A stretch of DNA of 31,891 bases from Holosporales bacterium (GTDB lineage Bacteria; Pseudomonadota; Alphaproteobacteria; BNTO01): NCBI GenBank assembly GCA_031257795.1, contig JAIRNW010000071.1, forward strand, positions 1-31,891, in the 5' to 3' direction. A program made the position numbers and the translations under genes. Positions 15,463-22,787 of the stretch are shown here, in pieces; position 1 is the first letter of the stretch, and each line of letters starts with the position of its first letter. Under the pieces are notes generated by a model. That model was given only the letters and a program-made list of their open reading frames with translations, made no database searches and had not been told where the DNA came from.

Positions 15463-15903
15463 ATGAATAATGTGAAAGTAAAGGCACTCATTGCCAGTGT
15501 CGCGGTTGCTCTCCCGGTAATTGGTTTGTCTATAATAGACTCAGGACATTTGTTCGCGTCTGACCAGAGTGGTATAGCAGTTGGACGGAGGCTTGGTCCA
15601 AAAACTTTTTGTAGGATACAACGAGGTTGTGGAAGGGATGGAAGCAACGATTTATGGGCAGATTTGTGTGATCTGGAGTTCACTACTTGGATACTTAAAG
15701 ATTGTCTGGATGATTTGCGTGTAGATCCGAACCACATCCCTGTGGAGAGTTATCTTCATCGCAAGAAAGAACTTATGTTTCGCATCGAGTCTATTAGGGC
15801 GAAAGTAGACAGTAATACAGAATGTAGTAGAAAGTTCGATAGAATAATGAGAGAAATAAATTATTATATCGGAGAATTTGACAGAATATATAACCTTGGT
15901 TAA
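15463..15903 (+). CDS. Small secreted protein, paralogue 1
   Basis: Signal peptide MNNVKVKALIASVAVALPVI, cleaved near LFASD, and a ~113-residue mature part with four or five Cys (FCRIQRGCG, DLCDLE, KDCLDDL, TECSRK) and helical C-terminus (IMREINYYIGEFDRIY). GGAG (15453-15456) is 6 bases before the ATG. No family recognised. A diverged twin at 17063-17503 keeps the signal peptide almost unchanged while the mature part differs at about 30 of ~113 residues. Probably envelope-associated or released. Confidence 0.7.
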   Translation: MNNVKVKALIASVAVALPVIGLSIIDSGHLFASDQSGIAVGRRLGPKTFCRIQRGCGRDGSNDLWADLCDLEFTTWILKDCLDDLRVDPNHIPVESYLHRKKELMFRIESIRAKVDSNTECSRKFDRIMREINYYIGEFDRIYNLG

Positions 15904-15929
15904 TTGGATCCGTCGTGAAAGACTCAGAA

Positions 15930-16035
15930 CCAGTTGACATAATGATTTAAATCGGTCTTTCCTGCGTCGAATCCGGTTCGAAACTCATGTACGTCTAGTA
16001 CACTCAGCCACAAAAAGTTTGGGGGGCGTTGTGCG
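15930..16035. repeat. Palindromic element fragment (B left arm, core, A)
   Basis: AACCAGTTGACATAATGATT (arm B), CTGCGTCGAATCCGGTTCG, core CATGTACGTCTAGTACACTC, then CAGCCACAAAAAGTTT (arm A). It is duplicated at ~17530-17612 with a 10-base deletion in arm B. Confidence 0.7.
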
Positions 16036-16205
16036 GCGCCACCAGCGCCGCCTCTTCTTCTAAAACACGGCCCGACACAGTTTCATCAAGTGTTGATAAC
16101 TATATGCTCATCTCACCTGACTCTCAGGCATTTTTTCTAAGTGAATCGCGGTCTACGAGTCGAAAAAATCCTGATTTTCATGTTCGAAATGTATAGTTAC
16201 TTTTA
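16036..16205. other. Short intergenic stretch after copy 1
   Basis: It contains CGAAAAAATCCTGATTTTCA and TGTTCGAAATGTATAG, resembling the 3' part of the element at 12846-12930. No gene seen. Confidence 0.4.
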
Positions 16206-16739
16206 TTAGTCCGGTATGTTAGCCCAATAGCCCCCCCAATCTGCTTGTGCACCCCAGTCAAATTCGGTGTCGTCGTTGCCGTCTGGTAGCGTATAGTCAA
16301 CATCTCCCAACGGCGGTTGCTGCGGCATTGCCTGTTGTGCTCTTGCTTCTTTGGCCTTCATTGACCTCCAGTGATTACTTACATTCGCATCTGTTCTTCT
16401 AGGTAAAAACTTCGCAATTTCTACCCACTTAGGTCCATATTGATCAAATTTTTGTAGCAACAGATTTTCTTCTTCTCCAGACCATGGGCCTTTATTGATT
16501 AAGGGATTGAGATAATTCCTCCAACGCTCTTTGCACTGTCGAGCGTTCATTGTTAACATGCGAGAAGCAACATTTTTCCAATTGTCTGTACCGAACTCTG
16601 CAACTAGCTGACGAAGTTGCTCATCTTCAGCTGGAGTCCATCTTGTCCATTTCGGCCGCGCGCTAGCAAACACAGTAGCATCTTGGCAAGCATGCCCTAG
16701 TAATAACACGATCCCTGCTAATTTAAGTAAATTCCTCAT
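16206..16739 (-). CDS. Exported R2R3 Myb-domain protein (candidate host-directed effector)
   Basis: 177 aa from ATG 16739, preceded by AAAGGAG; a TTG 18 bases upstream is in frame but unlikely. Residues 1-27 form a signal peptide (MRNLLKLAGIVLLLGHACQD, cleavage near FASA). Residues 31-128 are two consecutive Myb/SANT repeats with the hallmark tryptophans: Trp34, 54, 73 (spacing 19 and 18) and Trp86, 105, 124 (18 and 18). The recognition helices NARQCKERWRNYLNP and RTDANVSNHWRSMK, and the linker INKGPWSGEEE, closely match eukaryotic c-Myb R2 and R3. Residues ~146-177 are acidic and aromatic (NDDTEFDWGAQADWGGYW), like an activation domain. Such proteins regulate transcription in eukaryotes and are rare in bacteria; signal peptide, ribosome-binding site and flanking bacterial duplications show it is encoded here. 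A nuclear effector role is inference. Confidence 0.85.
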   Translation of the reverse strand: MRNLLKLAGIVLLLGHACQDATVFASARPKWTRWTPAEDEQLRQLVAEFGTDNWKNVASRMLTMNARQCKERWRNYLNPLINKGPWSGEEENLLLQKFDQYGPKWVEIAKFLPRRTDANVSNHWRSMKAKEARAQQAMPQQPPLGDVDYTLPDGNDDTEFDWGAQADWGGYWANIPD

Positions 16740-16765
16740 CCTTTCTCCTTTCGTCAATTAATCCT

Positions 16766-16785
16766 ACTAGAAAACTAGTATACCA
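16766..16785 (-). promoter_or_regulatory. Extended -10 promoter and overlapping inverted repeat for the Myb gene
   Basis: On the minus strand TGGTATACT (16777-16785) is an extended -10 motif ~38 bases before the ATG. ACTAG-AAAA-CTAGT (16766-16779) is a perfect 5-bp inverted repeat overlapping its downstream edge, placed where a repressor could block initiation. Confidence 0.45.
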
Positions 16786-17612
16786 TAATTTTGATGTCTG
16801 TATACCATTTTTTACAATTTCCGAAACACAGCCTCCAACGGCCCCTACAGAGCGCTGCCAATTGTAGCCACTCTGGTTGAAGCTGTAGCGCTGTTGACGT
16901 GGGGGCAGACGCCAATACATTTAGCTATAGCAAATGAATTCAGGCACGGCGTGCCTGTAGATTAGGCGCGATGAAACCATAAGTATAAAAAAAGTATTGC
17001 GATTATTATTAATTGTTGCGACAATGAAGACTGGGAGTTGGTGTTTTTTGATGGAGTAATGTATGAATAATGTAAAAGTAAAGGCGCTCATTGCCAGTGT
17101 CGCGGTTGCTCTCCCGGTAATTGGTTTGTCTATAATAGACTCAGGACATTTGTTCGCGTCTGACCCGAGTGGTAGGGCAGTTGGACGGAGGCTTGGTCCA
17201 AAAACTTTTTATAGGTTACAACGAGCTTGTGGAAGGTATGGAATCGACGATTTAGGGGCAGATTTGTGTGATCTGGAGTACACTACTTGGACACTTAAAG
17301 ATTGCCTGGAGGATTTGCGTGTAGATCCGAACCACATCCCTGTGGAGGATTATCTTCAATACAAGAAAAAACTTATTCGTTACATCGAGTCTATTAGGGC
17401 GAGCGTAGGCAGTAATACGGGATATAGTGAAACGTTCGATGGAACAATGGTAAAAATAAATTATTATATCGGAGAATTTGACAGAATATATGGCCTTGGT
17501 TAATCGGATCCGTCGTAAAAGACTCAGAACCAATTTACATAAATCGGTCTTTCCTGCGTCGAATCCGGTTCGAAACTCATGTACGTCTAGTACACTCAGT
17601 CACAAAAAGTTT
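16771..17612. repeat. Direct segmental duplication, copy 2 (~840 bp)
   Basis: Same orientation as 15171-16022. The Myb gene lies between the two copies, and its promoter sits at the left edge of this copy. Confidence 0.9.
17063..17503 (+). CDS. Small secreted protein, paralogue 2
   Basis: Twin of the gene at 15463-15903, with the same length (146 aa), signal peptide and GGAG ribosome-binding site. Codon-by-codon comparison shows about 30 replaced amino acids and about four silent differences. Conserved blocks include VGRRLGPKTF, DLCDLE and LRVDPNHIPVE. The Cys at residue 50 and the one in TECSRK are replaced by Tyr here, so any disulfide pattern differs. Function unknown. Confidence 0.7.
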   Translation: MNNVKVKALIASVAVALPVIGLSIIDSGHLFASDPSGRAVGRRLGPKTFYRLQRACGRYGIDDLGADLCDLEYTTWTLKDCLEDLRVDPNHIPVEDYLQYKKKLIRYIESIRASVGSNTGYSETFDGTMVKINYYIGEFDRIYGLG

Positions 17613-18006
17613 GCGAGTTCGTTGGATCGTAGCCCAAACTCGGAGTCCCAACAAAGCCTGCGACTTTTCCGGTAGCCGTATACCTTAATAGGGCACGTAC
17701 GGTTCTGTGGAGGGGCGGCAGCGGAAACGCTAGCCGTCTACTCTCGTAGTTTGGTAATTATGAGATCATTTTTGTATTGTTTTTTTTACAACAAATATCA
17801 CACAATGGCGGTGGTTATTTGGCAGAAGATCATATTGCGAATACATACTCAGTCATCGAAAGTTTGCTGGTTCGTCGAACGGCGCCCAAACGTCGAACGG
17901 CGCCCCAACAAAGTCTGTGGCTTTGATGGGAACCCGACGCTGCTCGTCTTGAGCAGTACGTCGACGCAGCTCTGCGTCTGTACTTCGGTATAGTGCAAAA
18001 AAATCT
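17504..18006. other. Repeat-rich intergenic region before tRNA-Gln
   Basis: It holds the end of duplication copy 2, a fused B/A element fragment (17545-17680: GGTCTTTCCTGCGTCGAATC ... AACAAAGCCTGCGACTTTTC) and a type-A element half (17846-17995: AGTCATCGAAAGTTTGCTGG, an 11-base local duplication CGTCGAACGGC, GAGCAGTACGTCGACGCAGC). No gene seen. Confidence 0.6.
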
Positions 18007-18080
18007 TGGGAGATAGTTTAGCGGTAGAACTCTCGGCTCTGGACCGAGCAGCCCTGGTTCGAATCCAGGTTTCCCAGCCA
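18007..18080 (+). tRNA. tRNA-Gln (anticodon CTG)
   Basis: The 7-bp acceptor stem TGGGAGA/TTTCCCA closes with discriminator G and an encoded CCA. D stem GTTT/GAAC encloses AGCGGTA. Anticodon stem CTCGG/CCGAG has loop CTCTGGA, giving anticodon CTG (reads CAG). T stem CCTGG/CCAGG encloses TTCGAAT. All four arms are intact. Repeat elements flank it on both sides. Confidence 0.93.
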
Positions 18081-18634
18081 GATATTCGTGGTCTCGCACA
18101 GCGGTGCAAAAATCGAAGGAAAGGATACGGCAGAAATCCTTAGGATCTGTGCGGTTTGGCGGTGTTTCGCGTTTTACAAAAATTGATGCGATTTGTCTCC
18201 AAAACCATCGCCTGAGGCATTGGACCTCTTTCGAAACCTTCAAAATCAGTTTTTGGGTACGTCGATCCGGTGCTCGAATGCTCACGTTCATCTAAGTACG
18301 CTCCGCTTCTGTGCTCCGTGTCTCCTTCCCAAAATTCTGATTTTGAAGGTTTCGAAAGAGGTCCATTGCAGACTTTGTTGTGGTGCCATTCGACGAACAC
18401 ACAGCTCTTTTTGTAACAGGGTATACATAAAAAACTGCCGCCCGCACTAACAAGAGCACGAACGGCAGAAAGTTCTTTTAGGGGGAAGAACTTCAGCGGA
18501 GCTTTGCGCCTCCCGCCGGATCGGAATGTATGATTTTTTAAGAGGTTGTGCAAGAGGAAAAATGATTTTTTTGGCATTTTTTTTAAAAAAAATTTGTGAG
18601 ACAATCAACACGGGCGGTTTTGCAAGGGAATATC
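18081..18634. other. Intergenic region between tRNA-Gln and the helical orphan
   Basis: It holds an intact C/C palindromic element (18221-18365), an adjoining type-A fragment (18366-18424) and a hairpin AGTTCTT/AAGAACT (18471-18492) without a T-run. The open frames here are translations of the repeats. Confidence 0.6.
18221..18365. repeat. Intact palindromic element, arms C/C
   Basis: TGGACCTCTTTCGAAACC with TTCAAAATCAG at the left, CTGATTTTGAAGGTTTCG with AAAGAGGTCCA at the right: a near-perfect 29-bp inverted repeat. Core: GTGCTCGAATGCTCACG, TCATCTAAGTACGCTCCG, CTTCTGTGCTCCGTGTCTCC. It is the same element type as the one inside murF, in opposite orientation. Confidence 0.88.
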
Positions 18635-19354
18635 ATGCAAGGGGAACAACATCGGAAGGAAAACTCGCAACATCAACAAGCCGATCAACAATTCGGTCAA
18701 CAGAGCGGAAAGTGGAGTCCAGACGAATTCGCCAAAACAATGCTGGATAACGTGACGGCGTTTTACAAAAAAAGTTTCGAGATGAATCCTTTCTTAGAAG
18801 AGGTGGCCAATGTCTTTAAAAAGGATCCTGGCGTATTCAAAGAGCCAACCTTCACCAAAATGCCAGATGTGTTTATACGGCTCAACACCGCATTCGCGAA
18901 TATGACCCACATCTTCGTGCAAAAACAGCAGGCCTTCCTGTGTGAGCTGCTTAAATGCGCTAGCGAGGCCTGGGTCGAGGCGAGATCGCCAGGCGCGGAC
19001 GGGGTGGTTGACGCGGCTGACAAATATGCTGAAATGTCGCAAATGACGGCCGCTTTCTTTGCTGAAATGGCGAACATGCTGTTGCGCATGAATCAGGAGA
19101 TTACAGAGATACTGCGCGGGTATTGTGCGGAGTGTGATGTGGAGATGGAGAACGGCGGTGAAAAGGAAGCTGACGGAGGCGCTGGTTCTGGGCCGGCGGC
19201 AGGCACTGGTTCTGAGGAGACGTTCGGGCGCGTTCGGATGAGCGGCAGCAATCTGTCAGCAAGAAAAGCTGCAAAAGCCGAGAAAGAGGAGGGCGTAGAT
19301 CTCGCAGACGTTGGAGATGTTAGTGAGCTTTTCCGAACCGATGACGGTTGTTAA
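18635..19354 (+). CDS. Helical protein of unknown function
   Basis: 239 aa from ATG 18635 (AAGGGA 5 bases upstream; GTG 18596 is less likely). A Gln/His-rich N-terminus precedes a helical domain (~residues 25-160: WSPDEFAKTMLDNVTAFYKK, NPFLEEVANVFKKDPGVF, QMTAAFFAEMANMLLRMNQE), then a Gly/Ala/Glu linker and an acidic C-terminus. There is no signal peptide. The helical pattern is loosely reminiscent of phasins, but I see no diagnostic motif. It is followed by a small exported protein and murF on the same strand. Confidence 0.6.
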   Translation: MQGEQHRKENSQHQQADQQFGQQSGKWSPDEFAKTMLDNVTAFYKKSFEMNPFLEEVANVFKKDPGVFKEPTFTKMPDVFIRLNTAFANMTHIFVQKQQAFLCELLKCASEAWVEARSPGADGVVDAADKYAEMSQMTAAFFAEMANMLLRMNQEITEILRGYCAECDVEMENGGEKEADGGAGSGPAAGTGSEETFGRVRMSGSNLSARKAAKAEKEEGVDLADVGDVSELFRTDDGC

Positions 19355-19372
19355 CACGAGGGAAAGAGCGGC

Positions 19373-19804
19373 GTGTTTAGATTTTCCTGCAAAAGATTTG
19401 TTGGTACACTGATCTTTTTGTGTTTTCACATGGTTAATTCTGCAGTATTAGAGCAGGGGAAGGTTCAGAAAGGCAAATCCAGCGGTAAAGTTGAAAATAG
19501 CGAGGGCCAAGAGAAAAATAACGGTCTGTGGGGCTCCGAGGAGCAATTGTACACTTCAGAGGAGGCTGTCGCCCTGTACGGTATTTTGGACGGCCCCTCC
19601 TCTTACACAATTTGGATTAACGATTTTGAGATTTCCTCTAAGCAGGGCAAAAAGTTTAGCGTTGGGAACAAGGAATTCGAAATAGTTACTGTAGACGCGC
19701 GGGAAGTTGTGCTGCGTTGCCCTGGTTGCGAGGAAATTTCGCTGAGGGTGGGGCAGTCTTACAATCCTCGCACGAAAAAAATTTCTAATACTGTAGTAAA
19801 TTAA
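19373..19804 (+). CDS. Small exported protein of unknown function upstream of murF
   Basis: GTG start with GAGGGAAAG upstream. The signal peptide FRFSCKRFVGTLIFLCFHMV is cleaved near VNSA. The ~120-residue mature part has a charged low-complexity start, then a probable small beta domain (SYTIWINDFEISSKQGKKF, EFEIVTVDAREVVLRCPGC). Its stop is one base from the murF ATG, so the two are probably co-translated. Conserved identity unknown. Confidence 0.65.
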   Translation: MFRFSCKRFVGTLIFLCFHMVNSAVLEQGKVQKGKSSGKVENSEGQEKNNGLWGSEEQLYTSEEAVALYGILDGPSSYTIWINDFEISSKQGKKFSVGNKEFEIVTVDAREVVLRCPGCEEISLRVGQSYNPRTKKISNTVVN

Positions 19805-19805
19805 T

Positions 19806-21599
19806 ATGCTAAATAAAAAATTGAGAGAATATTATACAAAATTACCAGAAGAGTTGAGTGAAGAGGCGGCAGAGCATGGGCGCGAGATCGAATACAGCTG
19901 GGCCGTCTCCGACATTATCGCCGCCTTTCACCTAACCTCTTGTCCGTCGTACCTGCCGATCAGTGGCTTCTCCATTAACTCCAAAACAATACGAAAGGGA
20001 GAGTGTTTCATTGCCATAAAAGGAGAGCGCTTCGATGGGCACGATTTTCTCGAGGAGGCCTTCTCTAATGGGGCCGCGCTATGCATCGTGGAAAGGCCGC
20101 CAGAATGTGCTGTTGAAGGAAAAAGTTACGTCATTGTCGAAAACACAAAGCTCGCCCTCATCGACCTAGCCATATACGCGAGGGAGCGAACAAAAGCGAT
20201 TGTTCTTGGAATTTCTGGAAGCGTTGGGAAAACGACAGTGCGCTCGTGGATAGCCGAGCTTTTGTGCGCGGCAGATGGGGCAGGGCGCCACGATGCATCT
20301 TGCGGCGCCGACAGTGTTGTCTCAACAACGCATAATTACAATGGTTTTATCGGTTTGCCCTTAAGCATGTTGCCGCTGAGCCGCGGGACAGACTTCGGCG
20401 TTTTCGAAATTGGAATAGACTCTGTCGGCGCAATGCAAAAATTGGCGGGTCTGTGCAAGCCAAACATAGCCGTCCTCACTAAGGTGGCACCCGCGCACGT
20501 TGCGGGCTTCCCTTCGTTGGAGGCGCTTGCCGAGCAAAAGGCGCAGCTGTTCTCGGGTCTTCGCGAAGGTGGAGTGGCGATTATTCACGAAGAGACATGC
20601 GAAGATTTTCCGCAGGTGCTTCGTGTTGCGCGAGAATATTGCTCGGAGGGGCGTGTTATTCCCATTGGGCAAAGCGAGAGGGCAACGGTTCGCCTGGAAA
20701 AGGTGCAGGAGGTGCGAGATGGCTGGCAGAAGAGGCCGGCTCTTATTACGGCTCAGGTGGCCGGAGTTAGAGTACAGTACAGGTTTAACTCCACAAACAG
20801 GGCGGACATTATCAATAGCCTGATTGCACTAACGGCCGCGCTATGCGCCTTATATGCACGATCGCAAGATATTGGTAGTTTCGTCGATCTCGGTTGTGTT
20901 ATGCGAAATTTGTGGCCAGAGATTGCTGAACCACTGACCGAGCGCTTGGAGACACTGCAGCTGCCGATTGGCCGCGGGGACGTCAGCATACTACAGCTAT
21001 GCTGCAAAAATGCGAAAGCAGAGGCGGACGACGTGAGTATTGGACCTCTTTCGAAACCTTCAAAATCAGAATTTTGTGAAGGAGACACGGAGCACAGAAG
21101 CGGAGCGTGCTTAGATGTACGTGAGCATTCGAGCACCGGATCGACGTACCAAAAAACTGATTTTGAAGAGTTTGGAAAGAGGTCCATTGGAACGGCGACG
21201 CTGATTGACAGCTCGTACAACGCGAATCCGGCCTCTATGATGTCTGCTTTAGGTGATTTTTGTGACTCTTATGCGTCGGCTCCGCGCAGAATCGTGATTC
21301 TCGGAGGAATGCTGGAGCTCGGCGACATCTCGGATGATGAACATGCGAAAATTTTCCGCTTTATAGCAAATAGCAACATAGACAGAGTGTACGCCCTCGG
21401 CCCGGCAATAAAGCCATTTTTCGACGCTTTTTCGGATGCGTCTCCGCAAAAAGCCGCGGTATACGCTGAAAGCCCGGAGAAAATGTTTCAATTACTCAGC
21501 AACGAGCTGATCACTGGAGATGTGATTCTGGCGAAAGGGTCATTTTCTACGAATGTTCACAAAGTAGTGTCGATGCTGAAGCAACTATTTAGCCATTGA
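19806..21599 (+). CDS. murF: UDP-MurNAc-tripeptide--D-Ala-D-Ala ligase with an in-frame palindromic element
   Basis: MurF adds D-Ala-D-Ala to UDP-MurNAc-tripeptide, the last cytoplasmic step of the peptidoglycan precursor. SGFSINSKTIRKGECFIAIKG (given only as a landmark near residue 52), P-loop GISGSVGKTTVRSW (135-148), STTHNYNGFIGLPLS, FEIGIDSVGAMQKLA, and LIDSSYNANPASM show the family. Length is 597 aa against the usual ~450-480. About 49 residues (412-460, GPLSKPSKSEFCEGDTEHRS onward) are translated from a C/C palindromic element between GRGDVSILQ and TLIDSSYNAN, at the junction of the central and C-terminal domains. All sequence downstream stays in frame and conserved, so the enzyme is probably functional. 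The gene lies outside any dcw cluster. Confidence 0.93.
   Translation: MLNKKLREYYTKLPEELSEEAAEHGREIEYSWAVSDIIAAFHLTSCPSYLPISGFSINSKTIRKGECFIAIKGERFDGHDFLEEAFSNGAALCIVERPPECAVEGKSYVIVENTKLALIDLAIYARERTKAIVLGISGSVGKTTVRSWIAELLCAADGAGRHDASCGADSVVSTTHNYNGFIGLPLSMLPLSRGTDFGVFEIGIDSVGAMQKLAGLCKPNIAVLTKVAPAHVAGFPSLEALAEQKAQLFSGLREGGVAIIHEETCEDFPQVLRVAREYCSEGRVIPIGQSERATVRLEKVQEVRDGWQKRPALITAQVAGVRVQYRFNSTNRADIINSLIALTAALCALYARSQDIGSFVDLGCVMRNLWPEIAEPLTERLETLQLPIGRGDVSILQLCCKNAKAEADDVSIGPLSKPSKSEFCEGDTEHRSGACLDVREHSSTGSTYQKTDFEEFGKRSIGTATLIDSSYNANPASMMSALGDFCDSYASAPRRIVILGGMLELGDISDDEHAKIFRFIANSNIDRVYALGPAIKPFFDAFSDASPQKAAVYAESPEKMFQLLSNELITGDVILAKGSFSTNVHKVVSMLKQLFSH
21041..21186. repeat. Palindromic element C/C inserted in frame in murF
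   Basis: TGGACCTCTTTCGAAACC at the left and GAAAGAGGTCCA at the right, with CTGATTTTGAAGAGTTTG inside the right arm. Core CGGAGCACAGAAGCGGAGCG, TGCTTAGATGTACGTGAGC, ATTCGAGCACCGG. The translated frame has no stop; the same frame is open in the copies at 18221-18365 and 29159-29304 (NGPLSKPSKSEFWEGDTEHR). Confidence 0.92.
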
Positions 21600-21656
21600 T
21601 CTCAGCCGTCAAATACGTTAGGATATCGACTGGTAGTGTTTACACAGAGGTTAACA

Positions 21657-22418
21657 ATGAGTATAGTTTCGATGCGTGCTGGCGCGGTTGCGCTGATGGT
21701 GTGTTCTTCAGTAGCAGGTCCAGGAACGTACGGTTCATCTGAAGAGACGGATCTATGGGATGGCTTTGAGTGCGTATCTGTCATGCCAGACGAGAAAAAA
21801 TTCAGCGAGCAAGAGGCGATCTTCTTGCAAAACTACGGAGTCATTAAGCCGTCTTTGAGGGTGGCTCCAAATTCTACGGAGCTCGACGGGGCAAGTAAGG
21901 CGCTTTGCAAAGAGAAATTACAGGGGACCTTGAGGGAAATGATGTTGGCGTCCCAAGGTTTTACTGGTGTGCATATTTTGTCCAGACTAGATAGAGAACC
22001 TGATGAGATTGATCACGCAATGCATCTTTATTTCTGCAGAGATGGTGCGCCACGGTTGGAGGTAATAAACATTGGTGATTTCATTCATGAACCAATGCCA
22101 GATGCGAAGAAGCTTAGTGAGATCAATCAACGCATATTGGACGAATATAGTAAGATTATGGGGAGCTTGTATTTAGTCGAGGAACAAGACCCTGAGACTG
22201 GACGCGACGAATTGGTACTTGATGGTGCTAGCCAAGAGCTATGCGAAAACGTGTTTTCTCGTCATATGACAGATATGATCGACTTGTATAATGAAGGGTA
22301 TACGGATCTAGGCCACTTAAAGGAAAACCTGCGCGAGGTGTTCTGTTGTTGTTCCGACGATTACGAAAAGACGGATCGTGCGGTGTATTTTTATTTGTTA
22401 TCTAGAGTAGATTGGTAA
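21657..22418 (+). CDS. Secreted protein with an internal duplication, unknown function
   Basis: ATG 21657 with AGAGG 6 bases upstream. The signal peptide MSIVSMRAGAVALMVCSSVA is cleaved near VAGPG. The mature protein contains two related modules, residues ~43-128 and ~147-250, each starting MPDxKK(F/L)SE, carrying LDGAS(K/Q)(A/E)LC, then a helix, G(F/Y)T, L(D/K)xxxxE, and ending in an (H/V)LYF/YFYL segment. I recognise no family. It lies 57 bases after murF. Confidence 0.65.
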   Translation: MSIVSMRAGAVALMVCSSVAGPGTYGSSEETDLWDGFECVSVMPDEKKFSEQEAIFLQNYGVIKPSLRVAPNSTELDGASKALCKEKLQGTLREMMLASQGFTGVHILSRLDREPDEIDHAMHLYFCRDGAPRLEVINIGDFIHEPMPDAKKLSEINQRILDEYSKIMGSLYLVEEQDPETGRDELVLDGASQELCENVFSRHMTDMIDLYNEGYTDLGHLKENLREVFCCCSDDYEKTDRAVYFYLLSRVDW

Positions 22419-22787
22419 CTGCGATGTGCTTAGTGCAAGAATGCGGAGGGAATACTCTATTTGAGTAAAAGTCGAATGAGTATGAGCTTGATCAGCCTTT
22501 TTGTCGTTGGTGACAATCCTATCACAAAATGTTTTGGAGCAGGAGCCTGCGAAGTGCAGAAGCGCAGCGTACTTAGATGTACGTGAGCATTCGAGCTGCA
22601 CCGGGTTCCCGGCAAAGTCGCAGACTTTGTTGAGGCTCCGTTTGACGATCCCGCAAACTTTGCGTGACTGGGAATGTTCCCGAAAAAACAAAAAAGCGCA
22701 CAAAAATTTCTACCAGTTCACATTTTCTTCACTTAAACGAATATACAATCAACATGCTGGTTCTATATCTTATATGTACTGTTGCCC
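22419..22787. other. Intergenic region with an A/A palindromic element
   Basis: The element spans ~22517-22672 (TCACAAAATGTTTTGGAGC; GAAGTGCAGAAGCGCAGCG; TACTTAGATGTACGTGAGC; AAAGTCGCAGACTTTG; GATCCCGCAAACTTTGCGTG). The remaining ~100 bases before the next gene are A+T-rich, with TATATCTTATATG possibly promoter-like. Confidence 0.6.

Larger units (their letters stand above)
15171..16022. repeat. Direct segmental duplication, copy 1 (~850 bp)
   Basis: Homologous to 16771-17612. It includes ~290 bases of upstream sequence, a small secreted gene, and a downstream fragment of a palindromic element (TTGACATAATGATTTAAATC, then GGTCTTTCCTGCGTCGAATC). Homology ends at CACAAAAAGTTT, in a type-A arm. 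Confidence 0.9.

Noticed and set aside
18140..18604. 154-codon minus-strand frame after tRNA-Gln
   Set aside because: Most of it is a translation of the C/C element and A fragments; the open frame is a property of the repeat.
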